Assembly (NCBI RefSeq): GCF_016654115.1
Contig: NZ_JAEQAZ010000009.1
Coordinates: 62,001-126,000, forward strand
Direction: 5' to 3'
DNA from: Streptomyces sp. MBT53
GTDB taxonomy: Bacteria > Actinomycetota > Actinomycetes > Streptomycetales > Streptomycetaceae
Length of the DNA stretch: 64,000 nucleotides
The notes beneath the pieces are model-generated. The model had not been told where the DNA came from. It searched no databases and saw only the letters and a list, made by a program, of their open reading frames with translations. Positions 8,466 to 16,749 of this stretch are shown one piece after another; position 1 is the stretch's first letter; every line of letters starts with the position of its first letter. The translations under genes were made by a program, and so were the position numbers.

Positions 8466-8788
8466 GACGGAACGCCTCACAGAGAAAAGTTCTGGATTGC
8501 CGGATTTATCACCGGCTGTGCGTCCACAAGCTAGCCGCTCCGGCCGTGCCCGTCAGGGACCCCGTCGCATCCGCCACCTGGGAGTTTCCTTCGTCCTGGC
8601 AAATCGGAGGAACCCGTGAACGGGGAGGGTTCTCGCCGGATTCCGGTCGCGGGGGCGGGGGTAATCGCCCACGCCTGGGCAATGAGAGGAATGTCCTGGC
8701 AATTGCAAGGCGAGGCGGGCTCTTCGTCTCGTATCCGCGTTTGGTTTCGGCCATCGTCCGGGTACGGTCGTGCGGGAGGTGGTCGCCC
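8466..8788. other. Divergent intergenic region
   Basis: This gap of about 320 bases separates the molbindin gene from the amidotransferase fusion and should hold both promoters. I see no small coding region. It contains TCCTGGCAA at 8594-8602 and again at 8694-8702, exactly 100 bases apart, with a related CCTGGGCAA between them, and an inverted GAACCC/GGGTTC pair near 8612-8634. No confident -10/-35 pair was recognised. Confidence 0.4.
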
Positions 8789-10066
8789 GTGATCCAGATC
8801 GTGGAACACGCACCGCACGAAGGCCCCTACGCCCTCGGCGCCGCACTGGAGGCGGCCGGGCTGCCGACCCGGGTCTGCCGGACCTGGGCGGGCGACCAGG
8901 TGCCGGACACGGCCGACGACCTGGTGGGCCTGATGGTGATGGGCGGGCCGATGGCCGCCTACGAGGACTTCCCCGGCCGTGGCGCCGAACTGGCGCTGCT
9001 GCGCGCCGCGTTGGACGCCGATATCCCCGTACTGGGTGTGTGCCTCGGCGCGCAGTTGCTGGCCGTCGCGGCGGGCGGCGCCGCACGGCCGGGCGACGGG
9101 GCACAGATCGGCTGGGCCGACGTACGCATGACGTCGGCCGCGTATACCGACGCCCTCTTCGCGGGCGTTCCCGAGCGGCTGCGGGTGCTGCACTGGCACG
9201 ACGACACGATGGACCTGCCGACCGGGGCGACCCTGCTGGCCTCCTGCGACCGGTACCCGGTGCAGGCGTTCCGGATCGGCAGCTCGGCGTGGGGAACGCA
9301 GTTCCACCTGGAGGTGGACGAGACGGCCGTCCGGGCCTTCGCCGACGCCTTCCCGGAGGAAGCGGCCACCGCCCCGGGCCTGGTCGAGTCCGCGCCCGCC
9401 GAACTGGCCGTACTGGCCCGCCACCGCGACGGTGTGTTCAAGCGCTTCGCCGCCTTCGTCGCGGCGCGTGCCGAGCAGACCGCGACGCGCGCCTTCTTCA
9501 CCCGGCGGGCGGCCACCTGGGAGGAACGGTTCGCGGACGACGGCCCCCGGTACGCGGCGGCCGTCGAGCGGATGGAACTCCGTCCCGGCGCACGCGTCCT
9601 GGACCTCGGCTGCGGCACCGGCCGGGCACTGCCCGCCCTGCGCGCACACGTCGGCGACACGGGCCTCGTCCTCGGCATCGACCTCACGCCCGCGATGCTC
9701 GCGGCCGCCCTGCGCGAGGGCCGCGACAAGGACGGTCACCTGCTGCTGGCCGACGCCTGCCGACTGCCGCTGCCGACCGCCGCACTGGACGCCGTCTTCA
9801 GCGCGGGCCTGATCAACCACGTACCCGACCCCGCGACCGCCCTGCGCGAATGGGCCCGCGTCACCGCACCCGACGGCACCCTCCTGCTCTACCACCCCTC
9901 CGGCCGCGTCGAACGGGCCGCCCGCCACGGCCGCCCCCTCGACCCGCACGACCCCCTCGCGGAGCACAACCTCCGCCCCGCCCTGCGCACGGCGGGCTGG
10001 GAACTGTCCCGCTACGAGGACGCCCCGCACCACTTCCTGGCCCGCGCGACCCGCGTCGCCGGATGA
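8789..10066 (+). CDS. Class I glutamine amidotransferase fused to SAM-dependent methyltransferase
   Basis: The 425-residue protein has two domains. Residues 1 to about 205 form a class I glutamine amidotransferase with an intact triad: Cys85 in G-V-C-L-G-A-Q, and His173 and Glu175 in Q-F-H-L-E. Residues about 240-425 form a class I methyltransferase with the SAM motif L-D-L-G-C-G-T-G at 271-278 and an acidic residue ending strand 2 (G-I-D-L-T). GTG 8789 follows GGGAGG with 9-base spacing. Amidotransferase domains feed ammonia to a synthase or cleave gamma-glutamyl bonds; a methyltransferase partner is unusual. The next downstream genes (M24, MOSC) are on the same strand. The substrate is unknown. 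Confidence 0.85.
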   Translation: MIQIVEHAPHEGPYALGAALEAAGLPTRVCRTWAGDQVPDTADDLVGLMVMGGPMAAYEDFPGRGAELALLRAALDADIPVLGVCLGAQLLAVAAGGAARPGDGAQIGWADVRMTSAAYTDALFAGVPERLRVLHWHDDTMDLPTGATLLASCDRYPVQAFRIGSSAWGTQFHLEVDETAVRAFADAFPEEAATAPGLVESAPAELAVLARHRDGVFKRFAAFVAARAEQTATRAFFTRRAATWEERFADDGPRYAAAVERMELRPGARVLDLGCGTGRALPALRAHVGDTGLVLGIDLTPAMLAAALREGRDKDGHLLLADACRLPLPTAALDAVFSAGLINHVPDPATALREWARVTAPDGTLLLYHPSGRVERAARHGRPLDPHDPLAEHNLRPALRTAGWELSRYEDAPHHFLARATRVAG

Positions 10067-10152
10067 ACCCGCCGTCCCGCGCCACGGGGTGCGGCGAGCC
10101 CGGCATACGGAATGCCGTTGCCGACAGTGATCGGGCTGGCTAGGTTCGGCCC

Positions 10153-10842
10153 ATGGCTGACGACGAACCCACGCGGGCCGCACGACTGCTCGATGCCCAG
10201 GCCAAGGCCGCACTGCTCTTCGCGGAGATCGAGGGGCGCGGACTGGTGGCGCCCGGCGAGGGGGAGCGCGCGGTCAGCGACCGGATCCGCGATCTCGCGA
10301 ACGAGATGTTCGGCACGACGAAGCACTGGCACAAGCGGATCGTGCGCTCGGGGCCGAACACCCTCAAGCCGTACAAGGAGAACCCGCCGGACCGGGTGAT
10401 CGGCGCGGATGACATCGTGTTCGCCGACTTCGGGCCGATCTTCGAGGAGTACGAGGCCGACTTCGGCCGCACCTTCGTCCTCGGCGACGACCCGGTCAAG
10501 CACCGGCTGCGCGACGACCTGCCCACGGTGTTCGCGGCCGGCCGGAGCTTCTTCGAGAACACCCCGGACATCACCGGCGAGCGCCTGTACGCCGAGGTCG
10601 TCCGCCTCGCCGAGAAGGCGGGCTGGAAGCTGGGCGGCTGGCACGCCGGACACCTGGTCGGCGAGTTCCCGCACGAGACGATCGAGGGCGCGCACGTCGA
10701 GTCGTACGTCACTCCGGAGAACGTCACCCCCATGCGCCGCACCGACAAGGCCGGCCGCGCCTGTCACTGGATCCTGGAGATCCATCTCATCGACGAGGAA
10801 AGGCAGTTCGGCGGCTTCTACGAGGAACTGCTCACTCTCTGA
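10153..10842 (+). CDS. M24 family metallopeptidase (pita-bread fold)
   Basis: The 229-residue protein is a pita-bread fold peptidase lacking the N-terminal creatinase domain of full-length Xaa-Pro peptidases. The metal ligand set is visible: Asp92 in A-D-F-G-P, Asp103 in A-D-F-G-R-T, His167 in H-A-G-H-L-V-G, and glutamates near the C terminus (L-E-I-H-L and F-Y-E-E-L). It may be an aminopeptidase or a related hydrolase; the exact substrate is unclear. ATG 10153 comes 87 bases after the fusion gene. The MOSC gene starts 14 bases after its stop. Confidence 0.85.
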   Translation: MADDEPTRAARLLDAQAKAALLFAEIEGRGLVAPGEGERAVSDRIRDLANEMFGTTKHWHKRIVRSGPNTLKPYKENPPDRVIGADDIVFADFGPIFEEYEADFGRTFVLGDDPVKHRLRDDLPTVFAAGRSFFENTPDITGERLYAEVVRLAEKAGWKLGGWHAGHLVGEFPHETIEGAHVESYVTPENVTPMRRTDKAGRACHWILEIHLIDEERQFGGFYEELLTL

Positions 10843-10855
10843 CGGGGATTGCTCC

Positions 10856-11701
10856 ATGGGGACTGTCGCGGCGCTGTACCGCTATCCGGTGAAGTCGATG
10901 GTCGGCGAGACCGTGATCGCCGTGGCGGTCACGGAACGGGGGCTCTCCGGGGACCGGGTCTACGCCGTCCTCGACGGGACAGGTGCGGTGGGCAGCGTCA
11001 AACACCCGCGGAAGTGGGGCGAGTTGCTGCGCTGCCGCAGCCGCCTCGACGACACAGGTGTGGTGCGGGTCGTACTGCCGGACGGCACCGCCCTCCCGGT
11101 CGAAGACCCGGACCTGGACGGGGAGTTGTCCAAACTCCTGGGCCGCCAGGTCTTCCTGTCGGCCGTCGTGCCGGAGGACGGCAGGCTGGAGCGCGCGGTG
11201 CCCGCGTACGAGGGCGGGGTCCCGGACTCCGTACGGGAGTCGGCGACCGTCGACGTCACCGGGGAGAGCATCACGACGGGCGGGGTCGCCCCGGGGACGT
11301 TCTTCGACTTCGGCCGGGTCCATCTCGTCACCACCGCGGCCCTGGACCGGATGCGTGCCGTCCACCCGGCGGGGGACTTCGACGCCCGGCGCTTCCGGCC
11401 GAACCTCGTCGTGGACACCCTCGGGGGACCCGGCTTCCCGGAGGACGCCTGGGTGGGTTCGTGCCTGCGGGTGGGGGAGGCCCTGTTCCGGGTCCTGGTG
11501 CCGACACCCCGCTGCGTGGTCCCCACCCTCGGCCACGACGAACTGCCGCCGGACCCCGGCATCATGCGCGCGGTCGCCCGAGAGCACCGCGTACCGGTCT
11601 TCGACCTGGGCGGACTCTCGTGCCTCGGCGTGTACCTGGACGTCCTGGAGGCGGGGACGGTCCGGGTCGGTGACCCGATCTCGCTGCAGAACATGGCCTG
11701 A
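10856..11701 (+). CDS. MOSC domain-containing protein
   Basis: The 281-residue protein has an N-terminal MOSC_N beta-barrel (L-Y-R-Y-P-V-K-S-M near residue 7, then R-G-L-S-G-D-R) and a C-terminal MOSC domain (about 125-275). The conserved cysteine is in T-P-R-C-V-V-P-T. MOSC proteins carry molybdenum cofactor, handle persulfide sulfur for it, or act as Mo-dependent reductases of N-hydroxylated substrates (YcbX/mARC type). ATG 10856 is preceded by GGGGA. It is one of three molybdenum-related genes within about 4 kb. Confidence 0.9.
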   Translation: MGTVAALYRYPVKSMVGETVIAVAVTERGLSGDRVYAVLDGTGAVGSVKHPRKWGELLRCRSRLDDTGVVRVVLPDGTALPVEDPDLDGELSKLLGRQVFLSAVVPEDGRLERAVPAYEGGVPDSVRESATVDVTGESITTGGVAPGTFFDFGRVHLVTTAALDRMRAVHPAGDFDARRFRPNLVVDTLGGPGFPEDAWVGSCLRVGEALFRVLVPTPRCVVPTLGHDELPPDPGIMRAVAREHRVPVFDLGGLSCLGVYLDVLEAGTVRVGDPISLQNMA

Positions 11702-11715
11702 TCGTCCCGGAACGG

Positions 11716-12330
11716 TCAGTGCGTGAAGCGGTACTTCAGATGGGTGGCGAGAGGAGTCTCGACCACCCTGACCTGCTCGACGCGCCGCCGTCCCGTGGCC
11801 GTTCCGTCGAAGAGGCGCAGTCCGTCGCCGAGCAGCGCGGGCACCACATGCAGCTGGAGTTCGTCGACGAGACCCGCCCCGAGGTACTGCCGGACCGTGC
11901 TCGCGCCACCGGCGATGTCGACGTTCCTTTCACCTGCGGCGGACTTCGCCCGGTCGAGGGCGCTGTGGATGCCGTCCGTGACGAAGGTGAAAGTGGTGCC
12001 GCCCTCCTTGACGAGGGTCGGCCGGGGGCTGTGCGTGAGCACGAACACCGGTGTCCGGAACGGCGGGTTGTCGCCCCAGAACTCCTCGCCGGTGTCGTAC
12101 ATCGTCCGGCCCATGACCACCGCCCCGGTGGCGTCGAACCACTCGCGCATCAACTCCGAGTCGCGGTTCTCCTCCCCACCGGTCATGCCCTGGCGCTCCC
12201 GCCAGCTCGCCAGGTTGTGGATCCACTCGAAGAGCGGCTCGGCGCCGTCGCCTCCGGGGTTGTCGAGGGTGACGCCGGTGCCGGCGATGTATCCGTCGAG
12301 GGAGATGGCGAAATCCGCGGTCACGGTCAC
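11716..12330 (-). CDS. Dihydrofolate reductase/RibD C-terminal-type reductase
   Basis: The 204-residue protein matches the DHFR-like RibD C-terminal family. It opens with A-D-F-A-I-S-L-D-G-Y-I-A-G, has G-A-V-V-M-G-R-T-M-Y near residue 75, and the NADPH-binding D-I-A-G-G-A-S-T-V-R-Q-Y segment near 145. Standalone members are usually uncharacterised NADPH reductases rather than folate or riboflavin enzymes. GTG 12330 is preceded by AGGAG with 9-base spacing. It is convergent with the MOSC gene. Confidence 0.9.
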   Translation of the reverse strand: MTVTADFAISLDGYIAGTGVTLDNPGGDGAEPLFEWIHNLASWRERQGMTGGEENRDSELMREWFDATGAVVMGRTMYDTGEEFWGDNPPFRTPVFVLTHSPRPTLVKEGGTTFTFVTDGIHSALDRAKSAAGERNVDIAGGASTVRQYLGAGLVDELQLHVVPALLGDGLRLFDGTATGRRRVEQVRVVETPLATHLKYRFTH

Positions 12331-12428
12331 GATGGGGTGCTCCTGAGTCGTGGAGGTGGTGCTTCCACTCTCACGTCGATCGGGGACCGGCGCATTCGAC
12401 ACGCTGCCCCGGCTGACGCGCCCTCCGC

Positions 12429-12680
12429 TCAGATAAGTCCCGCCCGGATCGCGTGCGAGACGGCGTGGGCCCGGGTGCGCGTCCGCAGCCGCTTCATCGC
12501 GCCGTAGAGGATGTATCGCACCGTGCGCTCGGAATAGGAGATTTCCGTCGCGATCTCGTCGCACTGTCTGCCTTCGGCGATGAGACGCAGCACGGCCACC
12601 TCGCGCGGGCTCAGCGCGTCCCGGTCCCCGGCGACCGCGACGGCTCGTTCGTTCGGTGTGGCATTGCGCGGCTGACCTGT
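12429..12680 (-). pseudogene. LuxR-type response regulator remnant (C-terminal HTH only)
   Basis: The reverse strand reads a complete LuxR C-terminal helix-turn-helix: A-L-S-P-R-E-V-A-V-L-R-L-I-A-E-G, then I-S-Y-S-E-R-T-V-R, ending H-A-I-R-A-G-L-I before TGA at 12429. The frame runs upstream only to an in-frame stop near 12686, with no start codon and no receiver domain in any frame beyond. It therefore looks like a 5'-truncated regulator. A translated small protein cannot be excluded. Confidence 0.6.
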
Positions 12681-13195
12681 GGGACTTCGTCACCCTCGGT
12701 CTGTACAAGGGCGAAAGAACACTGGTCGACCTCTCCCGGCTCAGCGGCCCGATCGCCCTGACGGGAGACGACGATGTCCTGCGTCTCGCGCAGGCCCCTC
12801 ATCTCCGAAGTGGTCTCGGGACCGGTCGGAACCCTCGCCACGGTCGTCCTGGTGGGCTCGGCCAGCGTGCGCGTTCCGGGCGAAGGCCCACCGGAACACT
12901 CACTGGACGCCGCCGAGGCCGACGTGCTGCGGCCCCTCTGCGATCGGGCCGGCGCCGAGCGCTCGCTACGGCGGACGCGGGCCCACCCACGCTGCTGCGC
13001 GAGGCCGGGATCGCCGTCCCCGGCCGCGGACAAGCCACCGTAGAGAGCGAGCAGTTGCTCGCGACCCTGATCGCCGAAGGTCTGACCAACCGTCAGGTCG
13101 CCACCGTGCTAAGGCTCACGGGGGCGCCGTCGCCGACCGGCTGTCCCGGCCGTTCGCCCGGTGCTCCGGTCGGTCCGTCAGGGGACTGGATCAGG
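12656..13195 (+). pseudogene. Decayed second LuxR-family regulator relic
   Basis: Protein-like segments change frame along this stretch. Near 13041-13122 one frame reads L-L-A-T-L-I-A-E-G-L-T-N-R-Q-V-A, the first part of a LuxR helix-turn-helix. The continuation A-V-A-D-R-L-S-R-P-F-A-R is in another frame from about 13125. Upstream, a GTG-initiated stretch (12656) reads as a plausible protein for about 50 residues, then loses frame. Several frameshifts in a short distance indicate a dead gene. It lies back to back with the other LuxR fragment and ends at the convergent ABC operon. Confidence 0.45.
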
Positions 13196-13909
13196 TGCCC
13201 GCTCGCCGAGATAGGCGCGTTCCAGCAGACCGGGGTCGGCCGCGAGCCGGTCGGCGGAGTCGCTGAGGACCGTTTCGCCGTGCACCAGGACCACCGCCCG
13301 GTCCGCCACGTCGAGGGCCAGCCGGACGTGCTGCTCGACGAGTACGACGGCCGCGCCGGTGTCCTCGGCGATCCGCCGTACCACCGGCAGCAGTTCCTCG
13401 ACGATCACCGGCGCCAGCCCCATGCTCAGCTCGTCGACGAGCAGGACCCGCGGATCCTGGATCATGGCCCGACCCAGGGCCAGCATCTGCTGTTCCCCGC
13501 CGGAGAGTTGGCCGGCCGCGACCTTCAGCCGTTTCCCCAGCGCCGGAAAGAAGTCGAGCACCTGGTCCACGGTGCTGCCCTGCCGTCGCCGCGCGAGCGT
13601 CAGGTTGTCCCGCACGGTCAACTGGGTGAACAGGGAACGGTCGTCGGGTACGAGGACCAGTCCCCGCCGGGCCGCCTCGCGCGCCCGGCCGCCACGGATC
13701 TCCCGGCCGTCGAGGGCCACCGTCCCGCCGAGGCGGGGCTGCAGACCGGCGAGGGTCGCCAACAGGGTTGTCTTTCCCGCCCCGTTGGGCCCGAGGAGAG
13801 CCAAGACCTCACCGGGGAGCAGCTTCAGGTCGAAGCCGCGCACCACCGGTCGTCCCTTGGTGTAGCCCGCGTCCACGCCCTCGCACGTCAGCAGCTCCGG
13901 CCCGGTCAC
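13178..13909 (-). CDS. livF: Branched-chain amino acid-type ABC transporter ATPase (LivF-like)
   Basis: The 243-residue ABC ATPase has Walker A G-P-N-G-A-G-K-T-T, signature L-S-G-G-E-Q-Q, Walker B V-L-L-V-D-E-L and the H-loop in L-V-E-Q-H-V. The G-G-E-Q-Q-M-L-A-L-G-R-A-M form is typical of LivF. GTG 13909 overlaps the stop of the fused transporter gene as GTGA, so the two are translationally coupled. With the fused permease/ATPase and the binding protein it completes a hydrophobic-amino-acid-type importer. The true ligand could be another small organic acid or amide. Confidence 0.93.
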   Translation of the reverse strand: MTGPELLTCEGVDAGYTKGRPVVRGFDLKLLPGEVLALLGPNGAGKTTLLATLAGLQPRLGGTVALDGREIRGGRAREAARRGLVLVPDDRSLFTQLTVRDNLTLARRRQGSTVDQVLDFFPALGKRLKVAAGQLSGGEQQMLALGRAMIQDPRVLLVDELSMGLAPVIVEELLPVVRRIAEDTGAAVVLVEQHVRLALDVADRAVVLVHGETVLSDSADRLAADPGLLERAYLGERAPDPVP

Positions 13910-16704
13910 TGGACGACCTCCCCTCGCACCTGGTCCGTATCGTTCTGCGTCGCGCCGAGGTAGGCGGTGGCGACGCGTGGATCCGCCTTGATCTCGGCGG
14001 GAGTTCCGTCCGCGATCACCTTTCCGATGTCCAGCACGACGATCCGGTCGCACACGTCGAGCACCAGCCCCATGTCGTGGTCGATCAGCAGCACGGTCAC
14101 ACCGTCGGCCCGCACGGCCCGCAGCCGGTCGCCCAGCCAGCGGCTCTCGGAGCTGTCGAGACCGGCCGCGGGCTCGTCCAGGAGCAGCATCCGTGGGCGG
14201 CCCGCAAGGGCACGCGCGATGGACACCAACTGCCGCCTGCCCTGGGAGAGTTCACGGGCCGGCTGGTCCCGGAACCGGCTGAGGTGCAGTGTCTCGAACA
14301 GGCGGTTCCGCAGCTCCGGCCCCTGCACGGAACCGACATGGTCGCCACCGTGCCGGGCCGCGGCCTCCCCGACCAGGACGTTCTCCTCCACGCTGAGATC
14401 CTCGTAGAGCTCGATGCCCTGGAAGGTGCGGCCGAGCCCTGCCCGGCCGCGCTGATGAGGCTTCAGGGACGAGATCTCCCGGCCGTCGAACTCCACTGTT
14501 CCCGTGCTGCGGTGGTATCCGCTGATCGCGTCGAGCAGGGTGGTCTTCCCGGCACCGTTCGGCCCGATCACGCCGACGATCTCGCCCGAGCGCACCTCGA
14601 AGGAGACGGAGTCGACGGCCACCACACCGCCGTAGCGCACCCCGACCTCGCGCACCGAGAGCACCACCTCGCCCGGTTCGGGAACCGGGGGACGGGCGGC
14701 CGGTGCCGAACCCGTCAGCGCGTCGGCGTCCCGCCCGTCCTGCCCGTCCGGGGTGTCGACGGCGGCCGGGTGGCGTGCGCGCCGGAGCCGCGCCGCCAGT
14801 TCGTGTGCCGGCCCGACGACGCCCTCGGGGTTGGTGATCACGGTGAGGACGAGACCGATGCCCATGATCACGTCGTACCACTCGCCGAGGGACAGGGCCC
14901 GGTCCAGCAGGACGGGCAGCAGGCCGCCAGCCCCCATCACCCCGGCCACGAGACCGCCGGACAGGGCCGTGACACCCGCCAGGTATGCGGTGGCGAACAG
15001 GCCCAGGCCGCCGATCGCGGTGAACATCTCGGCGTCCGCGACGGTCTGTTGATAGCCCAGGAGGGCGCCGCCGAGCCCGGCGACGAACGCCCCGATCGCG
15101 AAGGCGACGATCTTCGTACGGGCGACGTCGATGCCCGCCGCCGCGGCCGACCGTTCATTGGCGCGCACGGCGAGCATCGCGGCACCGAGCCTGCTGCGCC
15201 GCAGCCACGCCACGCCGAGGCCCACCAGCAACAGCACCACCAGACACAGCAGCGCGAAGGGGAGACGTGGATAGTCCTCGCCGGAGCCGATGCCCAGGTC
15301 GAGGCCGAACAGATGCGGCGAGGGGACCTTGGAACCGCCCAGGCCGCCGTTGAGTTCGGGGTTGCGGAACCAGAAGGCCTCCAGTGCCACCGCCAGCGCG
15401 ACCGTGACCACCGCAGCGGGCAGACCGCGGATCCGCAGCGCGGGAAGCCCGATCACGACCCCGATCACCATCGCGGCCAGGGCTGCCAGCAGCGGGGCGA
15501 ACGGAAAGGGTATACCCCATCCCGCGCTCAGCTTGCTCAGGCTGAACGCGCCGACTCCGGCCAGCGTCAGCTGCGCCAGTGAGATCTGCCCCGCGAACCC
15601 GGTGACGACCACCAGCGACAGCGAGATCACCGCCAGGGTCAGCGAGGTGATCACGGCGGCGCGAATACTGCCGTGCGTGGCCAGGAGCACGACGACACCC
15701 AGGGCCGTACTCACAACGGCCGGAACCAGTACGCGGTCCGGTCGCGGCGCCCGGCCCAGCGCCTGCTGGATCAGCGAGCCCCGGGTGGGCAGCGGACGCC
15801 CGCGCACCACCAGGTAGGCCAGAATGACGGCCAGCGGCACCAGTTGGGCCAGACCGGTCTGGGGCAGCCACGACCACTTCCCCTGCAGGAACTGCAGCTC
15901 CGACTGGAGCATCCCGATGACAAGACCGGCTCCCACGGCCGGGATCAGCGCGGTGAAGTTGCCGACCAGCGCCGCCGCGAGGGCCGGCACGATGAACAGC
16001 GTGTACGACACCGGGACCAGCGGCACGATCGGCGCGATCAGGATGCCGGACAGACCGGCGATGGCCGAACTCAGCGCCCAGTTCGCCACCGCGATCCGCT
16101 CCGGCGACAAGCCGCTGACCAGCGCGCCCTTCTCCGACTCCGCCACCGCCCGGGCCGCCAGACCGAACCGGGTCAGGCGGAACACCAGCGCCAGCACGAC
16201 GGTCAGTACGACGATGACGGCCGCGAACCACAGCCGGTCGCCCGGGATCAGCGAACCGCCCCAGGACACCGGGTCGTTGGGGAGGATCGCCTTGACCGAC
16301 ACCGCGCCCGTACCCACACCCGCGGCCAGCACCGCCTGGATCACTAGCATCACCCCGATCGAGGCGACGGCCTTCGCCACCGGCGGCGCGGTCCGCAAGG
16401 GCCGGAAGACCAGCCCGTACAGCACCACCCCCAACAGGGCAGCCAGGACAAGGGAGATGACCACCGCAGGGAACAGGCCGAGCGGTCCACCGAGGCCGAC
16501 CTTCTTCGGCAGCCCAGGCAGCGGCACCAGCAACTCACCCTGGCGCAGGAACGCGTAGGTGTACGCGCTGTACAACGCGATCGCCCCGGTGGCGAAGTTG
16601 ACCACCCCGGAACCGCGGTAGGTGAGCACAAGTGCCAGCGCGAGCGCGCCGAACACCGCCCCACTGCCCAGCCCCAGCAACAGAAACACGACGTACTGGC
16701 TCAT
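13906..16704 (-). CDS. Fused ABC importer: LivH-LivM permeases plus LivG ATPase
   Basis: A single 932-residue polypeptide joins three usually separate subunits. Residues 1 to about 290 are a LivH-type permease. About 330-620 is a LivM-type permease with many hydrophobic segments. About 690-932 is a LivG-type ATPase with Walker A G-P-N-G-A-G-K-T-T near 715, signature L-S-Q-G-R-R-Q and Walker B M-L-L-L-D-E-P. The upstream gene supplies the binding protein and the downstream LivF-like gene the second ATPase. Such permease-permease-ATPase fusions occur in actinobacteria. Covalent linkage fixes subunit stoichiometry. Confidence 0.92.
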   Translation of the reverse strand: MSQYVVFLLLGLGSGAVFGALALALVLTYRGSGVVNFATGAIALYSAYTYAFLRQGELLVPLPGLPKKVGLGGPLGLFPAVVISLVLAALLGVVLYGLVFRPLRTAPPVAKAVASIGVMLVIQAVLAAGVGTGAVSVKAILPNDPVSWGGSLIPGDRLWFAAVIVVLTVVLALVFRLTRFGLAARAVAESEKGALVSGLSPERIAVANWALSSAIAGLSGILIAPIVPLVPVSYTLFIVPALAAALVGNFTALIPAVGAGLVIGMLQSELQFLQGKWSWLPQTGLAQLVPLAVILAYLVVRGRPLPTRGSLIQQALGRAPRPDRVLVPAVVSTALGVVVLLATHGSIRAAVITSLTLAVISLSLVVVTGFAGQISLAQLTLAGVGAFSLSKLSAGWGIPFPFAPLLAALAAMVIGVVIGLPALRIRGLPAAVVTVALAVALEAFWFRNPELNGGLGGSKVPSPHLFGLDLGIGSGEDYPRLPFALLCLVVLLLVGLGVAWLRRSRLGAAMLAVRANERSAAAAGIDVARTKIVAFAIGAFVAGLGGALLGYQQTVADAEMFTAIGGLGLFATAYLAGVTALSGGLVAGVMGAGGLLPVLLDRALSLGEWYDVIMGIGLVLTVITNPEGVVGPAHELAARLRRARHPAAVDTPDGQDGRDADALTGSAPAARPPVPEPGEVVLSVREVGVRYGGVVAVDSVSFEVRSGEIVGVIGPNGAGKTTLLDAISGYHRSTGTVEFDGREISSLKPHQRGRAGLGRTFQGIELYEDLSVEENVLVGEAAARHGGDHVGSVQGPELRNRLFETLHLSRFRDQPARELSQGRRQLVSIARALAGRPRMLLLDEPAAGLDSSESRWLGDRLRAVRADGVTVLLIDHDMGLVLDVCDRIVVLDIGKVIADGTPAEIKADPRVATAYLGATQNDTDQVRGEVVQ

Positions 16705-16749
16705 CGGCGAGACCGTCCCTCCCGGTTGCTCCGACCACCGCTCCTTCGA

